Source: Chitinophagaceae bacterium (GTDB lineage: Bacteria > Bacteroidota > Bacteroidia > Chitinophagales > Chitinophagaceae). From it: a DNA stretch of 64,000 nucleotides. The stretch covers positions 62,001 to 126,000 of the forward strand of contig JAIEMK010000005.1 in NCBI GenBank assembly GCA_019752295.1, read 5' to 3'. The position numbers were made by a program, and so were the translations under genes. Shown here piece after piece: positions 1 through 9,103 of the stretch. The notes below the pieces were generated by a model. The model did no database searches. It had not been told where the DNA came from and saw only the letters and a program-made list of their open reading frames with translations. Position 1 is the stretch's first letter. The number at the start of each line of letters is the position of its first letter.

Positions 1-688
1 CCGGCTGATACCCAAGTCTTGATAAATCATCGCCTACTTCTGAATCTCCAGAATCTTTTACTTCTGCCTGATATTTTGGTGCAATTAAAGCTGGTGCAAG
101 GTCTGTTTCAAGGTTTTCAAAACGAAAGCAACCAACCATCTCATTGGCAGCTACAAATGTTCTTAGCAAAACTCCATTCGCCCAATTAATTTCACAATAG
201 GCGTCATCAAGACTTAAATAAACCAATTCAACATTACCCCATTCTTTTGAATTAAACTCAATTGCCGCGCCGGGAATTTTAGAAGGTGCAGGTTCGTTTT
301 CGTAGGGAGCGTCGAAATATTTTTGAACACTATCGTATTTTTTTTTCTGAACCTGCTCATTTACCCATTGGTAGCTAAATTCAGTGCGATGCAAGCCTTT
401 CATAGGGCGCATATCCCATAGATCTGCTCTATCCAAAGAAAATCTTATTTGTCCGTCTCTTTGCCAGATCAACGCACCCAACATTCCATTACCCAGCGGT
501 ATTGCTTCATCCCAGTTGGCTGCAAGCTGGTTGAATTGTAAAGTATGACTTGACAATACTTCTGTAACAATGCTTTTTTCGCTGCTAACAGGTTTTGGCT
601 TCGGATGCAATTCCTGTGCTAATCCATTTGTATTAATCAGCATCAGAAAAAGGGTTGCACTGCAAAAAATGGAAATTTTTTTTTTCAT
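1..688 (-). CDS. GH95-like glycoside hydrolase, N-terminal part (cut by window edge)
   Basis: The frame reads from an ATG at 686-688 leftward to the window edge with no stop, giving about 229 residues; the C-terminal catalytic part lies outside. It starts with a short hydrophobic Sec signal peptide ending near 'INTNGLAQE'. The mature start carries the motif 'LAANWDEAIPLGNGMLGA', typical of the N-terminal beta-sandwich of family GH95 (alpha-L-fucosidase/galactosidase-type) enzymes. It is predicted to be a secreted enzyme that removes terminal sugars from polysaccharide side chains. It diverges from the GH2 gene across a 126-bp gap, which suggests a shared glycan-degradation locus. The substrate cannot be judged from the fragment, and a relative outside GH95 with the same N-terminal domain is possible. 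Confidence 0.72.
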   Translation of the reverse strand, partial: MKKKISIFCSATLFLMLINTNGLAQELHPKPKPVSSEKSIVTEVLSSHTLQFNQLAANWDEAIPLGNGMLGALIWQRDGQIRFSLDRADLWDMRPMKGLHRTEFSYQWVNEQVQKKKYDSVQKYFDAPYENEPAPSKIPGAAIEFNSKEWGNVELVYLSLDDAYCEINWANGVLLRTFVAANEMVGCFRFENLETDLAPALIAPKYQAEVKDSGDSEVGDDLSRLGYQP

Positions 689-814
689 ATTATTTAAAGT
701 ATAAAGAATCTACCCAAAATAAGCCGACATTTATAGAGTATAATTTAATTAATATATTTTAATTACAAAGCATCCGGGTAAAACTTCTACCAAATACTTT
801 TTAACTTCTGCGCC

Positions 815-3232
815 ATGTTTCAACTTATTCATCTCAGGTTATTTATTTTATGCTTTTTTACAATGGTTGTCAGTAACGAATCTGCTGCTCAACAGAAAAT
901 CAATTTCGATGAGAACTGGAAATTTCATTTCGGAAACGCATCCGATCCTTTAAAAGATTTTAATTATGGCATTGCCAATAGTTTCTCCAAATCGGGAGGA
1001 GCATATGAAACAGCCATCGACCCGGCTTTCAAAGACAGCAGTTGGAATACCGTGAACCTTCCGAATGATTGGGCAGTTGCGCTTCCTTTCGCAAATAACA
1101 CAAACTTTGATGTAGAGTCGCATGGCTTTAAAACGGTGGGCGGACTATTCCCTGCAACCAGTATCGGATGGTATCGGAAACATTTCAACATATCGAGGGC
1201 CGACTCAGGAACCCGCTTCCAGATTCAGTTTGACGGCATTTTCAGGAACGCAACAATTTGGATAAATGGCATTTACACGGGCAATAATTTAAGTGGATAT
1301 CTGGGAGTGAATTACGATATCACCGACATGATAAATTATGAGAAAGAAAATGTAATTACAGTGCGAGTTGACGCATCGCAATACGAAGGATGGTTTTATG
1401 AAGGCGCAGGTATTTACAGGCATGCGTGGTTAAATAAATTAAATAACCTGCATATCGCAAACGACGGAATATTTATTTACTCAAGCATCAAAGAAACTAC
1501 TGCCGAAATTGGTATTGAAACTGTTATTGAGAATAAAAATCTGGATGCTTCAAAGTGTACGATCTATTACTACATTACCGAACGCAACGGTAAAAGAATA
1601 ACACAAAATACCGAGCAACCTCTTAGTATTGTATCAAACGGAAAAGAGCTGATTAAACAAAAACTTATAGTTAATCATCCACATTTATGGAATCTCGAAG
1701 ACCCCTATTTATATCGGGTGGTTACTGTTATCAAGTCGGGTGGAAAAATCGTAGATCAGCATGTACAAAGGTTTGGTGTACGCAGTATTAGGTTTGATGC
1801 AAAAGAAGGATTCTTTCTGAATAATCAGTCCGTTAAAATTCTCGGAACCAATAATCATCAGGATCATGCAGGAATTGGCGCTGCAATACCCGATGCTATT
1901 CAATATTACCGAATATCCCTTTTAAAACAATTGGGCTCAAATGCATATCGAACCAGTCACCACGCCCCAACTCCCGAATTGCTGGATGCTTGTGATAGTT
2001 TAGGCATGTTGGTATTGGATGAACAACGTTTATTAAATAGTAGTAATGAATATATGGATCAGTTTGAACGTTTAATAAAACGCGATAGAAATCATCCCTC
2101 AGTAATACTCTGGTCGATTGGAAATGAAGAGGGATGGGTGCAAACAACTACTATTGGTAAACGGATTGCGCAAACTTTATTGGCAAAGCAAAAAGAATTG
2201 GATCCCACAAGAACCAGTACCTATGCAGCCGATCTTCCAAATTATTTTAAAGGAGTAAACGAAGTGATTCCGATAAGAGGATTTAATTACAGGCAATTTG
2301 CAGTGGCCGATTATCATCGCGACCATCCTAACCAGCCGGTGTTAGGTACTGAAATGGGTAGCACGGTTACTACTCGTGGCATTTATACAAAGGATAGCAT
2401 CAATGCCTATTTACCTGATCAGGATATTACAGCTCCATGGTGGGCCAGCAGAGCGGAAGAGTGGTGGAAACTGGCCGCAGAAAATAAATATTGGTTGGGA
2501 GGGTTTGTGTGGACAGGCTTTGACTATCGCGGAGAGCCCACACCTTTTAAATGGCCCAATATCAGTTCGCACTTCGGCATCATGGATGTATGCGGCTTTC
2601 CAAAGAATCTGTATTATTATTACCAAAGCTGGTGGACCGATAAAGATGTGTTGCATATTTCTCCACACTGGAATTGGAAGGGCAAAGAAGGGCAGCCCAT
2701 TGATGTTTGGGTAAATAGTAATGCAGACAAGGTTGAATTATTTTTGAATGGAAAAAGTTTGGGTAAAAAAGAAATGCCCAGAAATAGTCATTTACAATGG
2801 CAGGTAAATTACGAAGCAGGGAAGCTCGAAGCCATTGGTTTTAAAAAAGGAAAACAAATCAGCAGCTTTGTAGAAACAACTACTGAAGCCTATAAAATTA
2901 TTTTGACTCCCTATAAAACTATTTTAAAATCGGATGGAGCAGATGCCACTGTAATCAATATTAGTATTGTGGATCGGCAGGGGCGTGAAGTGCCGGACGC
3001 AAACAGATTAATTCGGTTTTCAATTACAGATAATGCAAAAATAATTGGTGTAGGTAATGGTGACCCCAGTTGTCACGAACCCGATATTTGCAAAGATGGA
3101 TTCTGGCAACGTTCGAGCTTTAATGGAAAATGTCAGGTAATTATTCAATCGGGCAAAACCGCTGGTGCTGTGCATTTCGAAGCAAGTTCATCTGCTTTGG
3201 AAGCAGCTTCTTTACAACTGATAATGAATTAA
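815..3232 (+). CDS. GH2-family beta-galactosidase-type glycoside hydrolase, secreted
   Basis: The 805-residue protein begins with a Sec signal peptide (about residues 1-25, ending 'NESAAQQ'). It then shows the GH2 order: sugar-binding jelly roll (about 30-210), Ig-like domain (about 220-325) and TIM barrel (about 330-620), followed by beta-sandwich modules of the DUF4982 and bacterial Ig type. The acid/base is probably Glu438 in 'WSIGNEEGW' and the nucleophile Glu513 in 'LGTEMGS'; the spacing of 75 fits the family. It should cleave a terminal beta-linked sugar (galactose or similar) in the periplasm or at the cell surface. The ATG at 815 is chosen because the signal peptide follows directly. 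The exact substrate is not determined. Confidence 0.9.
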   Translation: MFQLIHLRLFILCFFTMVVSNESAAQQKINFDENWKFHFGNASDPLKDFNYGIANSFSKSGGAYETAIDPAFKDSSWNTVNLPNDWAVALPFANNTNFDVESHGFKTVGGLFPATSIGWYRKHFNISRADSGTRFQIQFDGIFRNATIWINGIYTGNNLSGYLGVNYDITDMINYEKENVITVRVDASQYEGWFYEGAGIYRHAWLNKLNNLHIANDGIFIYSSIKETTAEIGIETVIENKNLDASKCTIYYYITERNGKRITQNTEQPLSIVSNGKELIKQKLIVNHPHLWNLEDPYLYRVVTVIKSGGKIVDQHVQRFGVRSIRFDAKEGFFLNNQSVKILGTNNHQDHAGIGAAIPDAIQYYRISLLKQLGSNAYRTSHHAPTPELLDACDSLGMLVLDEQRLLNSSNEYMDQFERLIKRDRNHPSVILWSIGNEEGWVQTTTIGKRIAQTLLAKQKELDPTRTSTYAADLPNYFKGVNEVIPIRGFNYRQFAVADYHRDHPNQPVLGTEMGSTVTTRGIYTKDSINAYLPDQDITAPWWASRAEEWWKLAAENKYWLGGFVWTGFDYRGEPTPFKWPNISSHFGIMDVCGFPKNLYYYYQSWWTDKDVLHISPHWNWKGKEGQPIDVWVNSNADKVELFLNGKSLGKKEMPRNSHLQWQVNYEAGKLEAIGFKKGKQISSFVETTTEAYKIILTPYKTILKSDGADATVINISIVDRQGREVPDANRLIRFSITDNAKIIGVGNGDPSCHEPDICKDGFWQRSSFNGKCQVIIQSGKTAGAVHFEASSSALEAASLQLIMN

Positions 3233-3257
3233 AAAAGGCCACCCTAAAGAGTGGCCT
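3231..3257 (-). terminator. Rho-independent terminator of the lipoprotein/OMP operon
   Basis: The 7-bp inverted repeat AGGCCAC/GTGGCCT (3236-3242 and 3251-3257) has an 8-nt loop. Read on the minus strand it is followed by a run of T (complement of 3231-3236), so it terminates the minus-strand gene that ends at 3289. The stem abuts the stop codon of the + strand GH2 gene. Confidence 0.8.
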
Positions 3258-3288
3258 CGGTTATATCCCCCCGGATTTAACCTAATTT

Positions 3289-4911
3289 TTAATTCGGATT
3301 TTTAGCTCTCGATACAAAGCTATTGTAATCGAAATTTAAAGTTTTTGTTGCGCCTCCCTGAATATTATTAATACCAGTTAAGATTGTTACGCCTCCCTGA
3401 GTATTATTTGATAATTGATTGGAAGAATTATTTATAAAATCATATGACCTTAAGCCAAATAAATTAGTGAACGCTAATCTTCCGGTAGCAGTGTACAAAT
3501 TTACGAAAGCTCCGGTAAGTGGTTTGTTGGTAGTTGGGTCGTTCACAAAACTAATGCCTGTTAAATTATTGTTCACACCAGCTCCCACATTGGCAACTAT
3601 TCTTGGCGCTGTTGTAATAAACATGCCGCTCAAATCGATCAAGGAATCAGAAACTGTAGTATTAGGAGTATATGCATAAGCTCCTGTTGGTATGTAAAAA
3701 CTAGGAAAACTCAGAGCAGAAGTAGTGCTTGCACTCAGATAACCTGTTGCTGTAGTATTCAAAAAGTTTACGCTTCCAAAAGACCATGGGGTAGGGTAAG
3801 AAATTACTTTATTAGCATTTTTATCAGCAGGTAAACTATAGTAGAAAGCTCCAGCAGAAGGCAATTTATAATTCGGTGTATAAACCCAGGAATCAGTTAC
3901 AGGATTATAAGCATTACTACCATACGGCCATCCATTAAGTTGAAGTGTAGTACTAATGGTGTCGATATATGGAGTAGTTGTTTGTGGATTATCGATACCT
4001 ATTTCGTAGTGTACATACATTTTTTGCGAAACAGAAATTTGGTTATTAATTTTAGCCGAATAATATAATCCACTTGGAGCATCCGGAACTTTTACAGAAT
4101 AATTTCCACTTGCATCTGATACTGCCGGGAATACGCTGGTTTGATTGTTATACATCAATGAGAAACTAATGAGCTGTCCGGCAACGCCTTCTACACTATC
4201 TCCGTTTGTGAAGTCCTGATCGGCAACTACCTGTCCTTTAATAGTATTGTTAGAGCCGCTATTATTCCAGAGTGTAATTGTTGTTCCAATAGAAACCCAA
4301 GAGGCAGGAATAGAACTAAAGGAGTATCCTGCTTTGTTGATATAAATCGGAGCACTTGGATCAACTATAATCTGAGTAAAAGTGGCCTGTCCGTTTGCAT
4401 CGGTTGTAGCAGTTAAAATACTATTGGTGGTATAAGAATAAACGCTAGCGGTTGCTCCTAATACAGGGCTATTGGTTGCGGCATCTGACACTTTAATATT
4501 GTAGTTTTTCTTTAAAGCGTTTACAGCATTTGTATTGGATCTTGCCGCAGTAAGGCTATCGTTAAATTTACTGGTAGCCCTGTTTACGCTATCCTGATAC
4601 TTATACTGCGCAAGGCTGTTTTGATACTGCTGCATTAAATAAGCCATGTTCTGAGTGGCTTGTAATATTGCCAAAGAACTAGCGCCTGAGTTTACCAGAT
4701 TTTGGATAACGATCAAAGCGCTATCATGACTTCTGGATGCCGAGGCGTTTACCTGCGCGATCTGTAAATCGAAAGAAGACTTTAACTGCAGAAGATTTCC
4801 TTGTGCTGTTAGTGCGTCTTTTTCTGTAAACGGATCCTTTTTGCAGGCCGAAAATGTGATCAATAAAATCGCAATTGCGAATGTTAGTTTTGAGTTGAAT
4901 TTGTGTAACAT
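3289..4911 (-). CDS. Lipoprotein with coiled coil and CarboxypepD_reg/CnaB-like domain, function unknown
   Basis: This 540-residue protein starts with a type II signal and a lipobox, 'LLITFSAC' followed by KK, with the lipidated Cys at about residue 23. Residues 30-130 are rich in Ala, Gln and Ser and look helical or coiled-coil. Residues about 135-210 ('VSDAATNSPVLGATASVYS...TDANGQATF') match a carboxypeptidase-regulatory/CnaB-like beta sandwich, and a related fold recurs at about 225-310. The C-terminal half is Thr/Ser/Asn-rich and unrecognised. The gene lies 29 bp downstream of the OMP-like gene on the same strand and ends at a good terminator, so the two probably form an operon. A surface-exposed structural or adhesive role is a guess. 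Confidence 0.7.
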   Translation of the reverse strand: MLHKFNSKLTFAIAILLITFSACKKDPFTEKDALTAQGNLLQLKSSFDLQIAQVNASASRSHDSALIVIQNLVNSGASSLAILQATQNMAYLMQQYQNSLAQYKYQDSVNRATSKFNDSLTAARSNTNAVNALKKNYNIKVSDAATNSPVLGATASVYSYTTNSILTATTDANGQATFTQIIVDPSAPIYINKAGYSFSSIPASWVSIGTTITLWNNSGSNNTIKGQVVADQDFTNGDSVEGVAGQLISFSLMYNNQTSVFPAVSDASGNYSVKVPDAPSGLYYSAKINNQISVSQKMYVHYEIGIDNPQTTTPYIDTISTTLQLNGWPYGSNAYNPVTDSWVYTPNYKLPSAGAFYYSLPADKNANKVISYPTPWSFGSVNFLNTTATGYLSASTTSALSFPSFYIPTGAYAYTPNTTVSDSLIDLSGMFITTAPRIVANVGAGVNNNLTGISFVNDPTTNKPLTGAFVNLYTATGRLAFTNLFGLRSYDFINNSSNQLSNNTQGGVTILTGINNIQGGATKTLNFDYNSFVSRAKNPN

Positions 4912-4940
4912 GGTTTTTGGTTTTTAAGTTTGATGTAGTT

Positions 4941-5714
4941 TTATTTTGGGGATGAAGTTTTTTTGTGTGCGGCATGACCGGGTATTAAATAGCCCACTGC
5001 TACTCTGAATGAATTGGTTCTGATATTTCCCTGTATCCCTGATTTATTGATATAGGAATAATCGTATCGAGCAGGACTCAGGCCGTTTACAAATCTAAAA
5101 TCTACCAGAAATGCATTCCGCTTTATAGGTAGCTCAAATTGCAATCCACCCAAAGCGCTGAACCAGTAAGGCTCAAAGAGGTCAGTAAATTGTTGCCCCT
5201 GAATAGTGCCAATTACGGTTGGATCTGTTGGCTTTAGTGTAAGCATGGCGCCGGTTTTTTCGTAGCGTTCCCACTCACCCAGATTTACATTCCATTGCGG
5301 TGCCGCATATACTTTTAGCTTCCAGCTTAACTTTGTGGGAATTGTGTAAGAAAGTCCCAGAGATGATTCCAGTGTGTGGATTACGAAATCGCTTTGCTTG
5401 CCATTTTTAAACTGTATTGTGGGATCAAAACCGAGAAAAGTATTATCGGTAAATGATACCAGATTGCCGCCTGTGCCTGCATAGCCGCCTTCTGCAAATA
5501 GCCCCCACCCTTTTTTTAACGCATAATTGATTCTGAATTGCGCGTTGGTTCCAGCACTGATTGAACGATGGGGTTGTTCGTCAGTGAAATAATTAAACTG
5601 TGCTCCAGTGGTGATTTGAAAAGACCAGTGCTTGCTCAATTTTTTTTGTTGAGCATTTGCGTTAAGTAATAGCAATAGCATGGCCCATTGGAGTAAAATA
5701 AATTTTACTTTCAT
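4941..5714 (-). CDS. Outer-membrane beta-barrel protein, hypothetical
   Basis: The 257-residue protein has a clear Sec signal peptide (about 1-21, ending 'NANAQQ'). It continues with alternating hydrophobic/aromatic stretches, frequent Gly and Tyr, and a C-terminal strand ending 'FRVAVGYLIPG', all expected of a small outer-membrane barrel of the OmpW/PorT-like beta-barrel class. No catalytic motif is visible. It is the first gene of a likely two-gene operon with the lipoprotein ending at 3289, so the pair may work together at the outer membrane. The family assignment rests on composition only. Confidence 0.65.
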   Translation of the reverse strand: MKVKFILLQWAMLLLLLNANAQQKKLSKHWSFQITTGAQFNYFTDEQPHRSISAGTNAQFRINYALKKGWGLFAEGGYAGTGGNLVSFTDNTFLGFDPTIQFKNGKQSDFVIHTLESSLGLSYTIPTKLSWKLKVYAAPQWNVNLGEWERYEKTGAMLTLKPTDPTVIGTIQGQQFTDLFEPYWFSALGGLQFELPIKRNAFLVDFRFVNGLSPARYDYSYINKSGIQGNIRTNSFRVAVGYLIPGHAAHKKTSSPK

Positions 5715-5779
5715 AATGCTTGATTTAGATTTGGTTGATTTATAGTGTAGGGATCAGTAGCTGATTTACTTAGGATCGT

Positions 5780-6004
5780 TTAAGATGAATTCTCAATTAC
5801 ATTTTTATTACAAAACCAATGAACAGCACTCGCGCGGTTGCGTACATTTAGTTTTCGAAAAATTGCTTTGATATGTTTCTTAACCGTGTCGATACTGATA
5901 TTCAGTTCTGCTGCAATTTCTTTATTGAGCATGCCGGCAGATAAATGAAAGATCACTTCCTGCTCCCTTTTAGATAATTGAATATCCTCGTTTAAATGGT
6001 TCAC
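5780..6004 (-). CDS. Orphan LuxR/GerE-type HTH regulator (no receiver domain)
   Basis: This 74-residue protein consists almost wholly of a LuxR_C (GerE) DNA-binding domain: 'LSKREQEVIFHLSAGMLNKE' followed by the recognition-helix region 'ISIDTVKKHIKAIFRKL' and 'NVRNRASAV'. Typical family members are 200 residues or more, with a receiver or sensor domain in front; here none exists. The frame upstream is open for only about 20 codons before a stop, and the best start is a GTG at 6002-6004. It is therefore a stand-alone HTH protein or a remnant of a longer regulator. The neighbouring OMP/lipoprotein pair and the GMC gene are candidate targets. A perfect 10-bp inverted repeat lies about 100 bp upstream. 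Confidence 0.72.
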   Translation of the reverse strand: MNHLNEDIQLSKREQEVIFHLSAGMLNKEIAAELNISIDTVKKHIKAIFRKLNVRNRASAVHWFCNKNVIENSS

Positions 6005-6102
6005 TTTGTTATCATTAAGTGGGGTTACAAAATGAATCTCACAGCGCGGGGGGATACAGTAAGATTAACAGAACAAACCTAGAGATAAGTGATAGTAATG
6101 AT

Positions 6103-6142
6103 TACGGGAAAATACCCAATAGTATACCGTGTTTTTCCCGTA
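6103..6142. promoter_or_regulatory. Perfect 10-bp inverted repeat upstream of the orphan LuxR gene
   Basis: TACGGGAAAA (6103-6112) and TTTTCCCGTA (6133-6142) are exact inverted copies separated by 20 nt. The repeat sits in the 191-bp gap between the LuxR-type gene (start 6004, minus) and the end of the GMC gene (6196, minus). It has no T-run in the direction of the GMC gene, so an operator or RNA structure is as likely as a terminator. Confidence 0.5.
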
Positions 6143-6195
6143 CCCTTTTGAGTAAGTAAAAATGGGGATAGTAATAGTGCTCTAAATTATAAATT

Positions 6196-7932
6196 TTACA
6201 AGTTGCCTTTCTTCAACTCTTCAACAGCATGATTCACTGCACGTGCAGTTAAAGTCATATACAAGATAGAAGGACTTTGGTTGCCTGTACTGGTCATGCA
6301 AGCACCATCAGTTACAAAAACATTTTTGCACGCATGCAATTGATTCCATTCGTTGAGTATAGATGTTTTAGGATCAAGCCCCATTCTGCATCCACCCATT
6401 TCGTGTATATCTAATCCAGGCGCCTGTTTGGTGTCGGCATGGCTAATATTTTTAACCCCTGCTTTCTCCAACATCTCAGAAGTTTGAGTAAAAAAATCTT
6501 TTAATAAACGATCATCATTATCATCATATCCTACTGAAGTAATCAGTAGTGGAATACCCCATTGATCTTTGTGCTCAGCACTTAGTCGCACATGGTTTTC
6601 TTTTTTAGGAATGGTTTCTCCCTGCACATAAGCATATACATGCCAAGGACCAGCTTCGGTCATAGCTTCTTTAAATTTGGCTCCAATCTGTTCTGGGCAA
6701 CGGTTACCGTCGCCTCTTTCTCTATATGCGCCTGCGAATGTGGTAAAGCCTCCTAAAAAATCAGCATCCATTTTATGCAGGTTCCGATAATTTGCAATGA
6801 TCGTATCGGTTGGATTTCTTCCATAAATATATCCATCTTCAAATCCATCGATTGCTCCATTGATCCAACCTCTGTAATTATGAAAGCAAACATATTTGCC
6901 CAACAATCCACTATCATTTCCCAATCCATTTGCAAAACGGTTTGAAGTAGAATTCAATAGTATTAGATTACTGTTTAATGCTGCAGCATTCAGGAAAATA
7001 ATTTTAGAAAAATATTCTGTACTCTCTTTCGTAATGGCATCAACTACTCGTACCCCACTGGCTTTATTGGTTTTAGGATCGTAGATAATGCTATGTACTA
7101 CCGAGTGTGGGCGAACAGTAAGGTTCCCGGTTTTCATTGCCCAAGGAAGTGTAGAAGAATTGGAACTGAAGTAACCACCAAACGGACAACCTCTCATGCA
7201 AAGATTTCTTGCCTGACATTTGGCTCGGCCTTGTTGTAAATGAATATCGTTTGGTTGTGTAAGATGTGCCCATCTGGCGTGAACCAGATATCGATTGCCA
7301 TAATTTTTTAGGAAACTTTCTTTGAGATGCTGTTCAACACAATTCAAATCGAATGGGGGTAGAAACTCTCCATCAGGCATCGACTCGATCCCATCTTTAT
7401 TTCCACACACTCCAATAAATTTTTCTACATGCGAATACCATGGAGCAACATCTTTATACCGAATGGGCCAATCCCAGCCATAGTCAAATCTTTGAGGTCC
7501 TGTAAATTCAAAATCGCTCCAACGCTGACAAGCCCTACCCCATGTTAAAGATTTTCCACCCACCTGATAACCCCTTATCCAATCGAAGGGTTTTTCTTGT
7601 ATATAGGGATGATCTTTATCTTCTACAAAAAATTGCTGATTGTCTTCCCCGTATCCCGCTGCTTTGGTAATGAGTGGATTATTTTTTCTTCGCTCTTCAG
7701 AAATATTTCCACGATGTGGAAGTTCCCATGGGTCGTTGGTGGCTGTTGGATAATCTTTAATATGCTGCACATCTCTGCCCCGCTCTAACACTAAAGTTTT
7801 CAAACCCTTTTCGCATAATTCTTTAGCAGCCCAGCCTCCGCTGATTCCCGATCCAATTACAATAGCATCATAAGTATTTTTAATTTTGCCCGTATGGTTG
7901 ATCATCGGAGCAATTGAATCTTTCTCTGGCAT
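6196..7932 (-). CDS. GMC-family FAD oxidoreductase (gluconate/choline dehydrogenase type)
   Basis: The 578-residue flavoprotein has the FAD-binding Rossmann motif 'DAIVIGSGISGGWAAKELC' at about 19-37 and 'LVLERG' ending the second strand. The C-terminal GMC signature includes 'DIHEMGGCRMG' and 'VTDGACMTSTGNQSPS', which contain the conserved active-site His and Asn region. It would oxidise an alcohol or sugar hydroxyl using FAD. Relatives in Bacteroidota often pair with a small gluconate 2-dehydrogenase subunit 3 and a cytochrome; neither is adjacent here. No signal peptide is seen. The upstream 133-bp gap to the fasciclin gene is divergent and holds an FNR-like palindrome. The substrate is unknown. 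Confidence 0.88.
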   Translation of the reverse strand: MPEKDSIAPMINHTGKIKNTYDAIVIGSGISGGWAAKELCEKGLKTLVLERGRDVQHIKDYPTATNDPWELPHRGNISEERRKNNPLITKAAGYGEDNQQFFVEDKDHPYIQEKPFDWIRGYQVGGKSLTWGRACQRWSDFEFTGPQRFDYGWDWPIRYKDVAPWYSHVEKFIGVCGNKDGIESMPDGEFLPPFDLNCVEQHLKESFLKNYGNRYLVHARWAHLTQPNDIHLQQGRAKCQARNLCMRGCPFGGYFSSNSSTLPWAMKTGNLTVRPHSVVHSIIYDPKTNKASGVRVVDAITKESTEYFSKIIFLNAAALNSNLILLNSTSNRFANGLGNDSGLLGKYVCFHNYRGWINGAIDGFEDGYIYGRNPTDTIIANYRNLHKMDADFLGGFTTFAGAYRERGDGNRCPEQIGAKFKEAMTEAGPWHVYAYVQGETIPKKENHVRLSAEHKDQWGIPLLITSVGYDDNDDRLLKDFFTQTSEMLEKAGVKNISHADTKQAPGLDIHEMGGCRMGLDPKTSILNEWNQLHACKNVFVTDGACMTSTGNQSPSILYMTLTARAVNHAVEELKKGNL

Positions 7933-7987
7933 ATGGCAAATATTGTTTTGAAGGTAAAAAATTAATTTAATGAATCAAGAAGTTGAT

Positions 7988-8005
7988 TTATGATTTGAGT
8001 CATAA
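7988..8005. promoter_or_regulatory. FNR/Crp-like palindrome TTATGA-N6-TCATAA
   Basis: The 18-bp sequence TTATGATTTGAGTCATAA has perfect 6-bp half sites around N6. It lies midway between the divergent GMC (start 7932) and fasciclin (start 8066) genes. Sites of the same layout occur at 16451-16468 and, weaker, at 15781-15798 next to the Crp/Fnr gene, so it may be bound by that protein or a paralogue. Confidence 0.5.
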
Positions 8006-8065
8006 TTGAAAAAAATTGCTTGAATTAATTTTAATAATCGGGTAAATAAAACCAACCCTCATTAT

Positions 8066-8638
8066 ATGAAAAATTCACTAGCCATTTTGCTCAGCATTGC
8101 GCTCGGCATAAGTGTTTCGAGCTGTAACGACAGTGTGCAAAAACAAGCCGCTACAGAGTCTTCTACTCCTGCAGTATCTGAATCAAAAGGCCAATCGGGC
8201 GTACAAGACGACCTGTCGCAAAGGAATGTTGTTCAGATTGCAATAGCAAGTAAAGATCATTCAACATTGGTTACTGCAGTGCAAGCTGCCGATCTTGTAA
8301 ATGTGTTGAGCAATGCAGGTCCGTTCACTGTTTTTGCACCAACAAACGCTGCCTTCGCACAGTTACCTGCAGGAACAGTAGAAGGGTTATTGAAACCTGA
8401 AAAGAAAGAAGCATTAACAGATATTCTTCAATACCATGTTTCGGTAGGGGTATTTAAAACAGAAAATATGACCGACGGGCAGGTAATTGGGCAGGTAAAT
8501 GGTGATAATATTACAATCAGCAAGAAGGATGGAAAAATATTGGTGAATGGAACAGCTTCGATTGTTGCAACTGTTCCGGCATCGAATGGAATTGTGTATG
8601 TAATTGATAAAGTATTAACTCCCCCGGCTAAAAAATAA
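8066..8638 (+). CDS. Fasciclin-domain lipoprotein
   Basis: The 190-residue lipoprotein has a lipobox at 'GISVSSC' (lipidated Cys about residue 20), a short Ser/Thr/Gln-rich linker, and one complete fasciclin (FAS1) domain from about 50 to 188. The FAS1 signatures 'GPFTVFAPTNAAFAQLP' (H1 box) and 'DILQYHVSVG' with 'NGIVYVIDKVLTPP' (H2 region) are all present. FAS1 lipoproteins are cell-surface or periplasmic adhesion/binding proteins; the ligand is not predictable. The gene stands alone, diverges from the GMC gene and ends in a strong hairpin. The shared FNR-like palindrome suggests that oxygen or NO could influence it. Confidence 0.88.
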   Translation: MKNSLAILLSIALGISVSSCNDSVQKQAATESSTPAVSESKGQSGVQDDLSQRNVVQIAIASKDHSTLVTAVQAADLVNVLSNAGPFTVFAPTNAAFAQLPAGTVEGLLKPEKKEALTDILQYHVSVGVFKTENMTDGQVIGQVNGDNITISKKDGKILVNGTASIVATVPASNGIVYVIDKVLTPPAKK

Positions 8639-8654
8639 GGGTAGCATGTTGTAC

Positions 8655-8686
8655 AAAAAAGCAGGATGAAATGTCCTGCTTTTTTT
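8655..8686. terminator. Bidirectional rho-independent terminator
   Basis: The stem GCAGGA/TCCTGC (8661-8666 and 8674-8679) has a 7-nt loop and is flanked by A6 on the left and T7 on the right. It can terminate both the fasciclin gene (+) and the convergent nos/hemoglobin operon (-). Confidence 0.85.
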
Positions 8687-8704
8687 GATCTGATTGATGT
8701 TTGT

Positions 8705-9103
8705 TTAGGCTTTTAGTTTTAGTATTTCTGCTTCAAGCACCGCTGAAATTTTTAGAGCTCTTTGCTTTGCTGTCATTGCATTTTCGCCAATAAAAAACTG
8801 ATCTACGGTTTCGATAAACAGATTGTTCCACTTTTTAAAATGCTCTTTTTCGAGTGGCATTACTTTGTGCAGGTGTTTATGTAAGTCCATCGGGCTACCT
8901 TCATAATGTCCGGTAAATAATATTGTGTTCTCCCAAAAGTCGCTCATCACGGGGAGGTGTCGTTCCCAGTTGGTTTGGGCAATTTCATTAAAAATATATC
9001 CAAGCGTTTCATCTGCTTTTACTTTATCGTAAAAGGCTTTCACTAAGGTTTCAATATCTGTGCGACAGGTAATATCTTTTAATAAAATGGTATTCTTTTT
9101 CAC
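8705..9103 (-). CDS. Group III truncated hemoglobin
   Basis: The 132-residue protein matches group III truncated hemoglobins in length and motifs: 'VKAFYDKVKADETLGYIF' (helix B/C region), 'FWENTILFTGHYEGSPMDLH' (E/F region, candidate proximal His about 75-79) and 'HFKKWNNLF' (helix G). It binds heme and should handle NO or O2 in the cytoplasm. It uses a GTG start (9101-9103) that overlaps the stop of the nosY-like gene in a GTGA arrangement, so it is translationally coupled as the last gene of the nos operon. This placement suggests NO scavenging or sensing during N2O respiration, which is inference. Confidence 0.88.
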   Translation of the reverse strand: MKKNTILLKDITCRTDIETLVKAFYDKVKADETLGYIFNEIAQTNWERHLPVMSDFWENTILFTGHYEGSPMDLHKHLHKVMPLEKEHFKKWNNLFIETVDQFFIGENAMTAKQRALKISAVLEAEILKLKA

